Origin: Rattus norvegicus
Lineage: Eukaryota; Chordata; Mammalia; Rodentia; Muridae
Length of the DNA stretch: 64,000 bases
Direction: 5' to 3'
Assembly: GCF_036323735.1 (NCBI RefSeq)
Contig: NC_086026.1
Span: forward strand, 56,177,039-56,241,038
Numbering within the stretch: the first letter of the stretch is position 1; every line of letters starts with the position of its first letter. Below the pieces are notes generated by a model. The model was not told the origin of the DNA. It saw only the letters and a program-made list of their open reading frames with translations, and did no database searches. The position numbers and the translations under genes are program-made. Shown piece after piece: positions 33,255 to 45,835 of the stretch.

Positions 33255-33870
33255 ATTGTAGATCTGTGCCTAGAATACACTCCTTAATGCCCGATGACTA
33301 ATTCCTGGTTATTCTTCAAGTCTCAGTTGAAATATTTCACTTTTAGGGAGTCGAGTCCATAAACTCATGTATTTGAACCTTTGATTTCCAGCTGGTGACA
33401 CTGTTTGAGGAGGCTTAGGATGTGTGGCCTTATTTGAGGAAGTCGCTGGAGGCATGCTTTGATATCATAAAGAACCCTGTTGTTTCCAATGGTCTCTCTC
33501 TCTCTCTCTCCCTGCTTCTTGCTTGCCACTGAAGATGGGAGCTCTCAGCTTGCTGCTCCGGCTGCCATGTCTGCTCGCCACCATGCCTGCCAGTTCTCGA
33601 ACTGTAAGCTGAAACAGACTCCTCCTTCTAGAAGATGCTTTTGGTCACAGTATTTTGTCACAGCAACAGGATAGTAGCTCAAACACCAAGCATGGTATCT
33701 TTGTTTTGTTTCCAAATGCTCTCTATGCATTCTTTTCTACAAAATGAACGCACTGTATTTTCTCTCTCTTGAACCCTGCTCTATGCAGTGGCTAGACTTA
33801 TCTTCAGCACCCAAAATAGCCACTAGCACATCACAGCAGGGTGTAAATATTGAATCAGTGCATACAGAAT
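33255..33870 (+). mobile_element. L2 LINE 3' region, split by an ORR1-like LTR
   Basis: The left part (about 33255-33358) has TTCTTCAAGTCTCAGTTGAAATATTTCAC (in part). The right part (about 33690-33870) has ATCTTCAGCACCCAAAATAGC and GGGTGTAAATATTGAATCAGTG. Both match L2 in the right order, with the younger LTR between them. Confidence 0.5.
33365..33685 (+). mobile_element. ORR1-like MaLR solo LTR
   Basis: AGCTGGTGACACTGTTTGAGG, TTAGGATGTGTGGCCTTATT, GAGCTCTCAGCTTGCTGCTCC and a closing TTTTGTCACAGCAACAGGAT are the ordered blocks of a rodent MaLR LTR. No internal coding part remains. Confidence 0.65.
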
Positions 33871-34317
33871 TCCTATTGAGTGTGCACATGGAGCCCATAT
33901 TTGTGGGTGCTATTTAAAGAAGGCAGTTTAGTGCCCAGGCAGAGATCTCCTTGCCTCCCAACAGCAAAGTCCCCTCACAAAGCCGGTATTGTACTTTATG
34001 ACTCCCAGCTTAAGACTGACAAACTGCCGTCACCCTGGCTGTGCCCTCTGCTGCCCCAATCCAAAGGCCTATTTCTGTGATGATCAAAGGGACTGGAACA
34101 AAGGATTCTAACGGAGTGAGTTTCATGTGGTATTCCGGAAATGGGGACACTTTTAGAGCAGGCCCAGTCCTGGGAGGGTGCTCTTGAGAACTGCAGATCT
34201 GCTACTTTCAAAGGGTCAATATGACGGCACATTAAGAAGCACTTGAGGAGAGAGGATTTTTCTCCAGAGGAGGGAGCAGCACTTCAAATCCATCATCCTA
34301 GCTCCTGTTCACAGGGA
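33871..34317. other. No recognised feature
   Basis: Unassigned sequence. Confidence 0.35.
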
Positions 34318-34318
34318 T

Positions 34319-34369
<51 letters not shown>

Positions 34370-34490
34370 ACTTGCGCACACAAACATACACACATGCACA
34401 CACCCATATATTCACAAACACACGTGCGCGTGCACGTGTGTGTGTGTGTGCGTGTGTGTGTGTGTGTGCGGGCGTGTATGTGTGTGTGTC
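34318..34490. repeat. (TG)n - CA-rich - (TG)n compound microsatellite
   Basis: About 25 TG units (34319-34368), then a CA-rich spacer including CACGTGCGCGTGCACGTG at about 34421-34438, then a second TG tract to about 34490. Opposed TG and CA arms give hairpin potential, and the CG-containing centre is a classic Z-DNA former. Confidence 0.96.
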
Positions 34491-34944
34491 CACCCAGCAT
34501 CTGCTTTAAGTGCTGTAGCACTGCAGGCTTCCAAACACCTTTGTAGACTGCCAGCAGCCTGCTCTTCTTCTCATCTATACAGGTACTACTTCTGTGAACT
34601 TTGTGTATTTTCCAATGCCTCCCATAATAATTCCTATTCTCCAAGCAGCTTCCTCCTGATGAACTGTGCCTGCCTGTGGCTCTTCTGAAGTCCATCAACA
34701 TCTGCGTCAAAGTTTGAAAATGCGACTGCTTTTAGGTAATTTGATAAATCGTCTGAAGGCATTTTCATATGTGTGTACTCTGCTTCTGCATTCCATTTAT
34801 AAGCTCCTTTAGGGGAAAATCTATATTTTTTTTTCCTTTATAACCTTCTCCACACGATTCTTAGGACAGTGTTTTCATCAGCATGCTTATTGTCTGAACA
34901 CATTCTTTCTTCTTAGGCTGAGAACCCTTGGAGGCTGACTTTAT
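34491..34944. other. No recognised feature
   Basis: Unassigned sequence with no repeat or gene recognised. Confidence 0.35.
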
Positions 34945-35150
34945 TTCATTCGTTAATTTATTTAAAATATTTACTGAGGCCTATTATGTGGCAGGCACTA
35001 GCTAAGTGCTAGGGGTTTAGTGTTGAAACTCACAGTCTGGGGCAAGGATGGAAACATACACAAATAACTGTAATACAATGTGGTAAGTGCTATAATATAG
35101 GTACTGTGGGCTCAGAGTGCTCTGGAAACCCAGGAGGGAGCTTATGAAAT
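34945..35150 (-). mobile_element. L2 LINE 3' end, antisense
   Basis: TTCATTCGTTAATTTATTTAA, ATTTACTGAGGCCTATTATG, TGGCAGGCACTAGCTAAGTGC, ACACAAATAACTGTAATAC and GTGGTAAGTGCTATAATATAG follow the reversed L2 3' end in order. Good alignment for its age. Confidence 0.75.
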
Positions 35151-35239
35151 AATTTCCTTACTGTTCCAGTGTCTAAATATGAATGTTTAAGTAAACACCT
35201 TTTCTTTGGAAATGCTTAAAGCTTTTGTGATTTTTTTTC

Positions 35240-35460
35240 AGGTCTATTATCTTATTCGATACCTCCAACAACCCCTTTAGTAAGCTTTGTTCCATCAACT
35301 CACCTCTATGCCAGGTAGGGACCCAAGAAGGAGCTATGGGAAGAAAGAGAAGGGAATGGGGGAATCAACGTTATTCACTCTTGGTTTGCAATTAGATAAA
35401 TTAAATGTCACAAAGTGATTTGCTGAAGGTCATGAACATGCATCCAGGTAGTCAGTGTAA
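35240..35460 (+). mobile_element. MIR fragment, interrupted
   Basis: TATTATCTTATTCGATACCTCC and AACAACCCCTTTAGTAAG precede about 100 bp of other sequence, after which the MIR core resumes with AAGTGATTTGCTGAAGGTCATG. Confidence 0.5.
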
Positions 35461-36479
35461 ACATTCCTTCCATGCTCGTAATATAAGGGTTTCTCCGCTG
35501 CGCTGTAAATAAGCTTCAAACATGTTTCCCCCTCCCCTCCCGGATGTCTGCTCTCACTGGTAAAATGTGATGCATAGCTCAAGTACGACATCAAATATGG
35601 AGAACAGCTCACAAAGGAGACAAGGTAGTCTGTGGTCAATCATTGACTAAATCGCATAGGTAGGAAGGACCTCAGGAAGCTGGAGATGTCACTGTAGATC
35701 AGTGTTGTCAGGAAAGGTTCATGGAAGTGGAAGAACACATCAAGAAGAAAAATAAGAGGCAACACACAAAAGCTATACTCCAAAGAAATGAAATTTGCTA
35801 ACCTGCTCTCCTACCATGCACTTTGCTGGGACCACACCCATTAGACTGGGGCACTCAACCTGGTCCTTAGTGTTCTTTAATTAATTAATCAATTACCCCT
35901 CCTTGGGTACCACTCTACCCTGGGGCATCTAGTCCTGTCCTTAATATTCTATCTAATTGAACAACAGATTATATCCAGGTCAAGAAGTCCTTGACATCTT
36001 CTCAGGGAAGTTGAGTTCTTTACTCAACTTGTGTCATGTAGACAAGATATGCACATGAGGATGACTTTATGCTAGCTCCCCATTTCTGCCTCAGGACCAC
36101 TATTCTCCCTCCCACAGAGGAAAGCTTCATTATAATGACAGGCTCACAGCATCTATATCTTGCAACGGGTTTCCTCTGAATTGAAACATTCCCTCCTGGA
36201 GGCTGGAGGGAAACTCGTTTAAGTTCCCAGGCTTAGGAAGCTCAGAAAGGGACAATATTCACATGGTCTTGCCTTCATATTACACAAGCAATGAAGAGTT
36301 GCCAGGGAGAAGAGACTCTTACTTGCCCACTGCCTTGAAGTTGTTCAGGAAGGTCCAGGGGTACAGCTCTTACGATGCCATGCTCCTATAAGTAACCCCT
36401 ATAAATTCATTGGTTCACCAAGTGAAACTTGAGCGGAATTGTTTCTTTGGTCTGCTATTGATGTACTATCTGGAGTCAA

Positions 36480-36480
<1 letters not shown>
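35461..36480. other. No recognised feature
   Basis: About 1 kb unassigned. Contains a short ATTAATTAATCAATTA run at about 35880-35895. Confidence 0.4.
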
Positions 36481-36538
<58 letters not shown>

Positions 36539-36585
36539 TAGATAGATAGATAGATAGATATAGATATAGATAGATATATATATTT
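36481..36585. repeat. (TA)n(GATA)n microsatellite
   Basis: About 27 TA units pass into six GATA units and mixed TAGATA units. Confidence 0.97.
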
Positions 36586-36739
36586 AGATCTCTCCAGGAA
36601 AGGCCATGCAACACTATTCTGAACTCATTTTAAAATTCCTGGTCATCCCATAAGAAACATCTTGGGCAACACTCCTGCTCAGGGAAGTAGTAAGTATGTT
36701 GACAGGCAGGCACCTTTCCAACCATCAGTTTCCTTGGTC

Positions 36740-37085
36740 TGTGACAACTGCCTGATATGAATATGACCTAGGAACTATATTCATATCATATGACCCTGCT
36801 CCCCTTGCTCATAGATGAGGGAACCAATGTAGACATGTGATCCAGAGAGCCAATCAGATTATCTCCTGCAGGAGTTGAGAAATGAAAGCAAGAAATGGTT
36901 TTCAGCTAAGTTGGTCCCTGGGATGAGGTAACATTGAGCAGGTGGCCATCGTGGCAGCCATCTTAAGCCAACATCTTGTGCCTGGTGAGTAGGAAAAGCC
37001 AATCTAAAGGAGAACTGTGTCAAATAAACAGAGATAGAGAAGACCACAATCACTGAGCTTGAAGCGTGTTGGACACTTGTTAACA
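36740..37085 (+). mobile_element. MLT1-like MaLR LTR, diverged
   Basis: GACATGTGATCCAGAGAGCC, AATCAGATTATCTCCTGCAGG, CAGGTGGCCATCGTGGCAGCC and GTCAAATAAACAGAGATAGAG follow the order of an MLT1 LTR, including its AATAAA region. Ancient; no internal sequence. Confidence 0.5.
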
Positions 37086-39324
37086 ATTTAGTCCATGTAG
37101 GTACTCAATTGTCCCTTTCCCGACTTTGTCTTTAAGATGTCCCACATCCTTGGAATAATCACCTCTATCCATGTATACATATTTTTATTTAAAAGTCTGT
37201 TTTTAATCTGCATGACCAATACAGCTTGGCTGAAAACTTTAAATCCAAGTCAATGAAAAGAACTGCCACCAAGGTTTCATACACACAAAGATAGAAATGA
37301 CCCAGTTTAAGTAAAGAGACACTCTTTGCTCTTGTCTAATTACTTACATGGTGGAGACACAACCATTAATAAAGCAGACTTGAGATATATGAATTGTGGA
37401 ATGTGAGACTCTTGCTGCCAGGATAGTCTAGAAATACTTATTCTGTCAAACTAAACCCATATTGTTCCTTTATTTCTTGTTTATTTTTCAAGAAAAGATT
37501 GGGTAAACGAAAGAGAAAACTAGAACCCAGGGTGGAATAATTGAATGCTATGAGTGCCTTAGACAGGGTGCAGTTGAGGAGATGTTGGCTTGGCAACTTC
37601 ACATTCATACAGGGCAGAGTTTGGAGCTAGGATCTATGTGAAGACAAAACCAGCAGATGCACACACACACTCATTGGAGAAAGAAAATGGAAGACAAGAG
37701 AAACTTTTTAACACAGGGCAACCATGAAGAGTGTTGTTTGCCTCTGCCTATGCTCTAGGTGATAAAGGAAAATATTCTTTGGGAAATAGAAACTCTGGGA
37801 CATGGTTTGAAGCTCAAATTTATAATAACTCTGTTGGCCGGACATTTTAAGCCAATAAATGTTTATAAATATAAAACTATTTTTCTGCTTTCTGTTGCCC
37901 TGGGGATTGCTGATAGATGCAGCTGCTAATTTTCTTTGGAGGGATTGCTTCCATGGCATGATATGCCATTGACTTTTACACAGAGAAGTGGCTTTGTTGG
38001 GATGGGCTCACAGTAAACAATACCAAAATAAAGGGTAAAAGTTCTCACCACAAGTGAGAACTTGCAGGAGCAATTAACAGGAAGATTAGGCACCAGGACG
38101 CGGACACCCCGAAAGAGAATGATAATGATTGTACAAAAAGAATTGAGATCTTCAAAGCATAACATAAATTCTGTGATGCGAAGACAGCATAATAGCTCAG
38201 AACATGCAAGATTTAAAACCTTCCCCTTCATTTCATACATGTGTACCATGAAATGAGATCATATATACTACCATGTACTTCCTTTGACGTCCCCAAGAAT
38301 ATGTAGTGTTTAGAGAGAGCCGGATAGAAATTTAAAACGCAGACTTTGAAAGGAAAATTCTGTGGGAACATGTCGGAACTAGAGAACAGAAAATAAATGA
38401 ACTAGAAGTTTCAAAAGACATTCACAAAGGACTAAAGCTTAACTCAAAGTAGAATACAAGGAGTGACAAAAGACAGAAATATGAGAAGATGAAAACCAGA
38501 GGGTAAAGTAATAAAGCATCAGTAAATGCTCCATAGCTTAGGATAAACGTCAGTATGTGCTTAGGAGTTTGGGATGGAAAGAACAGAGATACTGCATAAG
38601 GGGCAAATTTCTTCAGCGTTGAGGATAAATTCGACTTGACATATTTTTAAAAACCACAGTGGTTTGGCACGGTAAATAAAAATGACTACTAACTAGGCAC
38701 ATCATGTGAAAATGCTAACTACTGAAGTCAGAGAAAACCTAAAAGGCAAATAAAGGACGATTGTTTGGGCTGCAAACCTCCAGAGCGGTATTGAGGCCAC
38801 AGCATAACGGATTATGTCTTTAAAATGCATAGGAAAAGAATTGCCAGCCCATAACTAGTTTTTGCAATTCAAAATAATTGACAAGTGTAAGCTATGATCA
38901 TAATGTAAAGGAGAAATGTAGAGGTGTTCAGAAGGATGAAGACCGAAAGACACGTAAGATACCCTGGAAAGAAAAAAGAAAGAAAGAAAGAAAGAAGGTG
39001 ACTCTGGAAGGAGACAGGAAGCTCGATGGTGAACAGAGTACAAACAGCAGCTGGCATATAGAGTTATGGCAGTAAGCATGAAAGGACATCACTTGGGGTT
39101 TACAAAAACAAGGCGAGCAATCAGGAGGGATGGAGGGATGGACTCAAACCATTTGGGCTTAAACATCCAGAGTGAAAAAAGGTGCAAACATTCCTGGCTC
39201 ATTGAGGGTAGAAAAGGTGACTTGTTTTAGATTAGTCAAGTCTACAGTTACATTGAAAATGTAAAGCCAACCACACACACACCTAAAAAGCTAGGAACAC
39301 GATGCTTAGAGAAAACGTCTTAGG
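37086..39324. other. Unassigned AT-rich DNA, possible old LINE sequence
   Basis: A-rich composition and fragments such as TCAGAGAAAACCTAAAAGGC suggest decayed LINE material, but I could not align it to a family. A (GAAA)n tract of about seven units sits at 38970-38996. Confidence 0.3.
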
Positions 39325-39735
39325 TAGGGATTTTGTTGCTGTGACAAAACTCCATGACCAGAAGCAAGATGGGGAGGACGAGGTTTATTTTCACTAATGC
39401 TTCCATGTCTCAGTCTCACTCAGCCACATCATCAAAGGAAGCTGGGACAGGAACTCAGTCAGAGCAGGAGCCTGGAGGCAGGAGCTGAGGGAAGCAGAAG
39501 GCCATGGAGGACCACTACTTAAGAAATATCCACATTCTTTCCTCTTTCTTTCTTATAGCATAGGACCACCAGCCCAGGGTGACTCGCCTAACCACCTCCA
39601 CCAACCATTAATCAAGAAAATGCATCATAGGCTTGCCCACAAGCCAATGTAGTGGGGTCATTTTTCTCAATTGAGGTTCCCTGTCCCAAAATAGCTGTAG
39701 TTTGTGTCAAGTTGACATAAAACCACTCAGCACAG
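39325..39735 (-). mobile_element. Rodent MaLR (MT-like) LTR, antisense, near full length
   Basis: TTTTGTTGCTGTGACAAAACTCC, GGAGCCTGGAGGCAGGAGCTG, GACCACCAGCCCAGGGTGAC and GTGTCAAGTTGACATAAAACC are ordered blocks of a common rodent LTR-type repeat in reverse. A sense relative lies at about 44945. Subfamily name uncertain. Confidence 0.65.
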
Positions 39736-41016
39736 GAAGGAAGTTAAAGAGAAATGCAACCAGTCAAAGGGAACATGGGGAAAAGTCTTAGGAAAAGGGA
39801 GGTCCCACTAGCAGCCAACATAGTTAAACGCACCACATTGGATGCTGCCATGTACTTTAAATACATCCTGGAATAGACTAGGTGAAAGGAAGATCAAGAC
39901 CGTGTTACTAAAGAGTCTGAGTTTGGGGGATTACATTTAAAACCATGGAAAAACTTGTTCTAATAAAACTAGTAACCAGGAAATGCAAACAAAAAGTTAG
40001 ATGCTTTTCTATACCTATTCAATTAAAAAAATGAATACCTACAAGGAATGCCAGAGAAAAGCAGGCTCTGAGTAATTGGGAAATACACCTAGGAAAGTGG
40101 AAGGTGGCCATCTAAAGCAGTAATTCCCACTCTGGCACTGCAGAAGCAGAGGTCTGAAGGAGCTCTTGGTACTAGGAATGGGAAAAGCTTGTTTGAAGCT
40201 ACATTTCCAGTACTGATCCCTGAGCAGAGGAGAACAAATCACGTGAGCAGTATAGTTAACGTAACGTCATCAAGGAAGCCATTCCTGGCCTGTGGGGAGA
40301 GGAAACAAAGCAGTCTCGAAGACTCAACTTGAGAGGCAGGTGTCCGGGTCCATGGAGACTGAAGTGGCAAGAACGCATGAGGCATAGCAATGGAGAGAGG
40401 AGTTAGTAGAGAAAGAGTTCTAGAAAATGGCATAGGAGCTCTCTGGAGTCTTGGCTAAAAACAACACACAAAAAGTATAGGACAAAATTTCAAAAGACAA
40501 AACAATTATCAGCCATTGTAAATCAAGAAAAGGTCAAGGAACTCTTCCAGAGGAGGAAATCACTTCAGTCCTCACTAACTGAAAATTAGGGGTTGGAAAT
40601 TATGTAGAGAGGTTAGCAGAGCCATCAAAACGGACAACCTTTGATAGAGATCATGCTAAACTAACCCAAGAACATGAGCCTTGAAGTGGTCAAGAACAGC
40701 CCCTGAGTCACATATCCTGTCGAAAAAAAAAGAGATCCTTTTTCTAAGGAATGTAACCAAATACACTATGCAACAATATTTCTGGTACCTAGTTAAAAAT
40801 TAATAGTCATATTAGCAGGCAGGAGCATGTGGCTCATGTACAGCAGAAGAAAAATGAGTCAAAAGAAAATGCCAAGAAGAGAAACGACAGCAGATGAAAG
40901 TTAAATATACACAAAGGAGTGGAGAGTGTTGAAAATATCAAACACAGATGTAAATATGAAATACTTTTTTCATTTAAAAGATTATTTACACGAGTGATTT
41001 TTCTAAAGAAAAAGAC
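39736..41016. other. Unassigned A-rich DNA, possible HAL1/L1 debris
   Basis: The stretch at about 40760-40960 (for example GTTGAAAATATCAAACACAGATG) has LINE ORF1-like A-rich composition. No confident alignment and no open frame of note. Confidence 0.3.
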
Positions 41017-41290
41017 AGGGCTGGAGACAGTGCTGGGAAGCCCGGCAGGACCAGTGCGTGGCAGGACCAGCAGCGGACCAACGTTCAGTCCTCACACCCA
41101 GTGAATAAGCCAGGTGGCCCACTCATGCCTGCAAATCTAGGACCAAGGAGAGCAGAGACAGGAAGCACTGCAACTTCCTTCCATCTCTTCTGCAGATGCC
41201 AAACAAAAGAGCTCTGGGTTCAGAGTGATAAGTCTGCCTCAAAAGAGTAGGCAGAATTTAGAGGAGGACGCTTGAGGTCCTTCTCACATA

Positions 41291-41346
<56 letters not shown>

Positions 41347-41365
41347 GTGCATACACACTCGTGCA
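41017..41365 (+). mobile_element. B3/B2-type SINE with long (CA)n tail
   Basis: GGGCTGGAGACAGTGCTGGG, CAGTCCTCACACCCAGTG and AGGTGGCCCACTCATGCC are a diverged B2/B3 body, followed after a gap by about 27 CA units at 41291-41345. Confidence 0.6.
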
Positions 41366-41594
41366 TGCACACACATGTACCACATGTACCACAAAGCTTA
41401 AAACATCGGACAAAAGATTCTTCCATGTAAACCAGTGTAATATTTTTGAAGGCAGAATGTGCTAGGTTAAAAATGCATATTATAAATCACAGAATAACCA
41501 TAGGAAACAAAGCCAAGAAACAAAGCTAATGAAACCACATAAAGTATTTAACTTAAAAAAAAAACCCAACTTTTTAACATACAAAAGTAGAAGA

Positions 41595-41815
41595 AAGAAG
41601 GTCTGGGAATATAATTCAGTTGGCAGAGTGCTTACCCAGCATGCATCAAGCCCTGAGCATACTCTCCAGCAACACATAAAATGGGTACCGTTGAGTCTCT
41701 AATCTCAGCGTGTGAGAAAAGGAGCCATGAAGACCAGAAATTCAATGTCATTCTCATCTACCTAACAAGTTACAGGCTAGCTTGGGCTACATGAGGCTTT
41801 ATGTCAAAAAGGAGG
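41595..41815 (+). mobile_element. B4 SINE (ID-head plus B1-tail composite)
   Basis: An ID-like head (AATATAATTCAGTTGGCAGAG, AAGCCCTGAGCATACTCTCC) is joined to a B1-like 3' half (AAATTCAATGTCATTCTCATC, AGGCTAGCTTGGGCTACATG). This composite defines B4. Confidence 0.8.
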
Positions 41816-42459
41816 AAATTAGATGATCAGAAAAGATAAATTGAAAACAAAATGTTAGATTTTAAATCTCTCTGTTAAATAAATACATTTAAGAAAAATA
41901 ATTTATACAATTCAAATAAAATCTAGATAATGTAAAAATGAATTACAAGTTATGGGTATATGATATCTAAAAGAATGCTAATTTGTATAGAGAGACTAGA
42001 ACTGAATGCCAAATATTAGTATAAGGAAGCTAGAGTTGGGTTAATATTAAACAAAGCAGACTTACCAAAAGGAACCCAAAGGGAATAAGGATATCTGCTG
42101 ATAGGAAAAGGGGCTAGTGTACTATGAAGAGAACAAATACTATGAACGAATACTTCAGTCATATGGCCAAATGGAGAAATCAAGTTGGTAGTAACCAGAA
42201 AGCTCCTCCCTGCTGGCTTGCTTTCAGACCGTTTGGAGGTATACTGTGTGGATTCCATGGGGGAAAGTCATCAAGTCAAACCCAGCCGTGAACCCTGGGG
42301 GCTACAGTGCTGACGACCCATGTACCAATAGTTGCCCATGGGTATACTAGCACATGAATATTACAGATATTTGATTGAATCAAAGGCACACTCTACAGGA
42401 GGAAACAAATGTCTGGTGCCATAAATCTAGTGCACTTTTCAGACTTAGTTAGAGAAGTT
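41816..42459. other. No recognised feature
   Basis: A/T-rich unassigned sequence; possibly old LINE, not assignable. Confidence 0.3.
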
Positions 42460-43365
42460 GCTTTTTCCCCGTCAATTATTTTTTATTCATTTTACATCCC
42501 GATCACAGTTACCCTCCCTCCTCTTCTTCCAGCTCCACCCTTACAAATTCCTCCCTCATGGTCTCCTCCCCTTCTCCTTAGAGAATGGGGAGCTCCCCCT
42601 TGAGTACTATATCACCCTAGACATCTAGTCCCAGAAGGACTAGGCACATCCTCTCCGACTGAGACCCAACCAGGCAGTCCGGGTAGGGGGAAGGATCCAA
42701 TAGCAGGGATCAGAGACCAGAATAGGCCCTGTTCTACTTGTTAGAGGACCCATGTGAAGACCAAGCTGCACATTTGCTACAAATGTGTAGGAGGCCTAGA
42801 TCCTTCCTGTATGCTCCCTGGTTAGTGGCCCAGTCTCTGTGAGCCCCTACAGTCCCAGGTTAGTTGACTCTGTAGATCTTCTTGTAGTGTCCTTGACCAC
42901 TCCAGCTTGCCTAATTGTATCCCCCCACTCTTGCACAAGACTCCTGGAGCACTGCCTGATGCTTGGCTGTGGGTCTCTGCATGTTACCTCTATCTGCTGC
43001 TGGATGAAGACTCTTAGGAGACAGTTATACTAGGTTCCTGTTTGCAAGCATAGCAGAGCATCATTAATAGTTTTAGGGATTGGCTCTCTCCCATGAGACG
43101 GGTCTCAAATTGGGGCAGTCATTGGTTGACTGTTCCCTCAGTCTCTGCCCCGCCTTTATCCCTGCATATCTTGTAGGCAAGATAAACGTTAGGTAGAAGG
43201 TTTTGTGGGTTGCTTGATATCTTCCTCCCTCCTCTGGAAGTCCCACCTGACTACAGAAGGTGGCTACTCCAGTCTCTATACCCTTGCCTCTGGTAGGAAT
43301 CTCAGCTAGGTCACCCCTGTAGATTCCCCGTATCTTCCCCCATCCCAGAGAAATGTCTTTATGCA
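42460..43365 (-). mobile_element. Lx-type rodent L1 3' end (3'UTR), antisense, 5'-truncated
   Basis: TTTTTTATTCATTTTACATCCC then CAGTTACCCTCCCTCC is the reversed Lx 3' terminus. Further landmarks are GACTAGGCACATCCTCTCC, TGAAGACCAAGCTGCACATTTG and TTTATCCCTGCATATCTTGTAGGC. No ORF2 remains. Confidence 0.8.
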
Positions 43366-43639
43366 ATAAACAGTAACGAAGGCAGAAAAGTACAACTGGT
43401 CAACGTGCAGAGAACAAGAGTCGGTGGATTGGTTGCTCAGACACAAATGAGACACACTTATGACACCGTCTCACCCAAAGAATCAGCAAATGTTTCCAAA
43501 GAGCAGTGTAAAGGATGGTGAGAGTCAGATAAGCACCCCTTCCTCAGGACACCCAACTAAGCCAAGGCTGGTCCTTGGCACCAGAGCTCAGGGAGAAGGG
43601 AAGCAAAACTGTCTTCTGGGCATGATAGGACTGATGCAT

Positions 43640-44025
43640 TCAGGAACTTGAAGCAGCTGTGCTCTGCTACACACGACTCTGCAGGACATCAAGCTGGCCA
43701 ACATTCTAGCGTGAAGACGGGAGAGACACATAATTCACCAGCTCTACTGGTGAGCTATTAACAGTTGATGGTGTCTGTGAGAGGCAGAGTCAGTTTTCTT
43801 TAAGGATGTGGCTCCCGGTCAGTCAACCTATACAACAGTGAATGGCCCCACACAGATGGGCAGCACAGATTTGACTCATTGGGTTATAAAAATAATTACA
43901 TGGACTTGAGAGGGGATGTTGAGAGCGGATGGGGGGGTCTACAAGTCACTGGGGGAAAGGGTTGCAGTGCAGGTGATCAACATGTATTGCATGCATGCAT
44001 GCATGAAATTCTTAAATAGGAAATA
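43640..44025 (+). mobile_element. Probable rodent-specific interspersed repeat, family not identified
   Basis: The arrangement GACTTGAGAGGGGATGTTGAG, then CACTGGGGGAAAGGGTTGC and a closing ATGCATGAAATTCTTAAATAG resembles the 3' part of a known rodent repeat, but I cannot name it. A short GCAT microsatellite sits at about 43989-44005. Confidence 0.4.
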
Positions 44026-44049
44026 TTTTATTAACAAACGAATTGAATT

Positions 44050-45700
44050 TTCTAGAAAGAGAAATCTTTTACTGTAGTTGAAGACTTCAACTGCTCTCTC
44101 ATTAGTTAATAGAACAAGCAGACAGAAAATCAGTAAAGAGAGATGCCCTAAGCATTATTAACGAACATAATCCAATTGACATTTATATAACATCCCACCC
44201 AACAGGAAGAGAATATAGTTTTTCAAGTGTACATGGAATGTTTATTGAAACAGGGCATCCTCTAAACCATAGAAAAAGTTTTTAACATGTTGAGATAATT
44301 AACTGTGTAATAGGCATATACTCTTATCACAGTAGAAGTAAAATGAAATTTAGGAACAGAAAAAAAATATTTGAAATTTTTCTTCAGACTTGGAAATGAG
44401 CCAACATACTTCTAAAAAAAAATAATGAGTCACAAGGGAAATCACAGGGAACCGATTTTGAGTTGATAAAAATAAAAACACCACATGGAATGTACCAAAA
44501 GTTCTTAAAGATAAACTTTTAACAATAAATATTTGTGTTACATAATAGTGTTATATAATAAGTTCTCCCTTTCTGTGGAAAGGGAGAAGTGAGCAAGACA
44601 ACAGGAAGAAATAATAATTCTGAGAAGGGGATAAACAGAACTGAAAACAGCGAAACAGAAAAGAAAAGCAATTAAATCAAGTTTTTTTAAAGTTAATAAA
44701 ATTGATAAACCTGAAGCCAGACATGATCAAGAACAAAAGAAGAGTAAAAATGAATAACATAATAAATTAAGAAGAAAACGCCATGCGAATACTTCAGATA
44801 TTAAAAAGGCAGTGCAAGGATTTTTAAAAACAATACTGTGGCTATAAATAAGAAAACAGAGATGATCATTTTTCATGAAAGGTAGGAACTTAGCAGAGAT
44901 TCCTTGGGAGAAATGCGCCGTCGGAATAGCTCAGCATTCGAATTGTTTTATAACTGCACTGGCTAGTCTCACCTGTCAGCTTGACACACCCTAGAATCAT
45001 CAGGGAAGAGAATCTTAATGATGAATTATCTAGATTGGGTTGACCTTTAGGCATAGCTGGGAGGCACTGTCTTGGTTGTTAAGTGATGTAGGAAAACCCA
45101 GCCCACCGTGAGGGGGTCCTGAACTGTATAAAAATGCTGAAAACAAGCAAGCAAGCCAGCAATCAAAGGTATGATTTCTGTTTCTCTGTCTCTGTCTCCT
45201 CCCCGACCCCCTGTACCCTGTGCATGTGATGTGACTGCATGCTTTGGTGTCTGCCTTGACCTCCCTGAAGTCCTAGATTGTGACATGGACTTGAAAGCCA
45301 AATTAACCATTTCTTTCTGGAATTCCCTTTTTGTCAAAACATTTATCATAGCAACAGAAACAACACTAGAACAATGTTTGTTGAGGAGACTGAGTTCATA
45401 GAGGCATAAACCAAGTAACATTTTGGTCAATTCTAGAAGCCTATGTGATGGTGTTCTCCTGAGATGATATCAACTACTAAACTCACAACCATCTTAGTTT
45501 GTCTGCGTGCATCATATAGTGTCTGTACAATGACCCAAATGAGACAAAATGGTATATAAAACTCCCAGGAAAGAAAATTCCAGGGCCATATAATATCGCC
45601 ATTCAATTTTGCCACACAATATGGATGAAAAGGAAAACTATCAATTCTTAGCAATTATCTGCTCATTTTTAGCAAATTATGAATGTATATGTATTTTGCT
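44050..45700 (+). pseudogene. Ancient L1 ORF2 fragment, sense, split by an LTR
   Basis: The order follows the 5' half of L1 ORF2: GTTGAAGACTTCAACTGCTC, AACATCCCACCCAACAGGAAG, TTTTTCAAGTGTACATGGAATG, CAAGGGAAATCACAGGGAACC and AATAAAATTGATAAACCTGAAGCC. After the LTR at 44945-45375, weaker ORF2-like sequence resumes (CCAGGGCCATATAATATCGCC). Full of stops and frameshifts; 5' truncated. Confidence 0.7.
44945..45375 (+). mobile_element. Rodent MaLR (MT-like) solo LTR inserted in old L1
   Basis: CACCTGTCAGCTTGACACACC, CTAGAATCATCAGGGAAGAG, AAACCCAGCCCACCGTGAGG and a closing ATCATAGCAACAGAAACAAC are the ordered LTR blocks. It interrupts the L1 ORF2 fragment. Confidence 0.65.
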
Positions 45701-45717
45701 TATTAAGCACTAAAACA

Positions 45718-45835
45718 GGACCAGGCATAACAGTTCACACTTTTAGTCCCACCGTTTAGGAAGTGGAGTCAGGTAGATCTCTGTGAATTTGAGGGCAGCC
45801 TGGTGTACATAGCTAGTTCCAGGATGACCAGGGAT
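45718..45835 (+). mobile_element. B1 SINE
   Basis: AGGCATAACAGTTCACACTTTTAGTCC (in part), GGAAGTGGAGTCAGGTAGATC and GAGGGCAGCCTGGTGTACATAG are B1 blocks in order. The older L1 of the nested pair begins just downstream. Confidence 0.85.

Noticed and set aside
34243..34710. Cys/Val and His/Thr repeat proteins over TG tracts
   Set aside because: Pure dinucleotide-repeat translation in several frames; also seen at 1-422, 15.8 kb, 32.3 kb, 50.3 kb and 53.5 kb.
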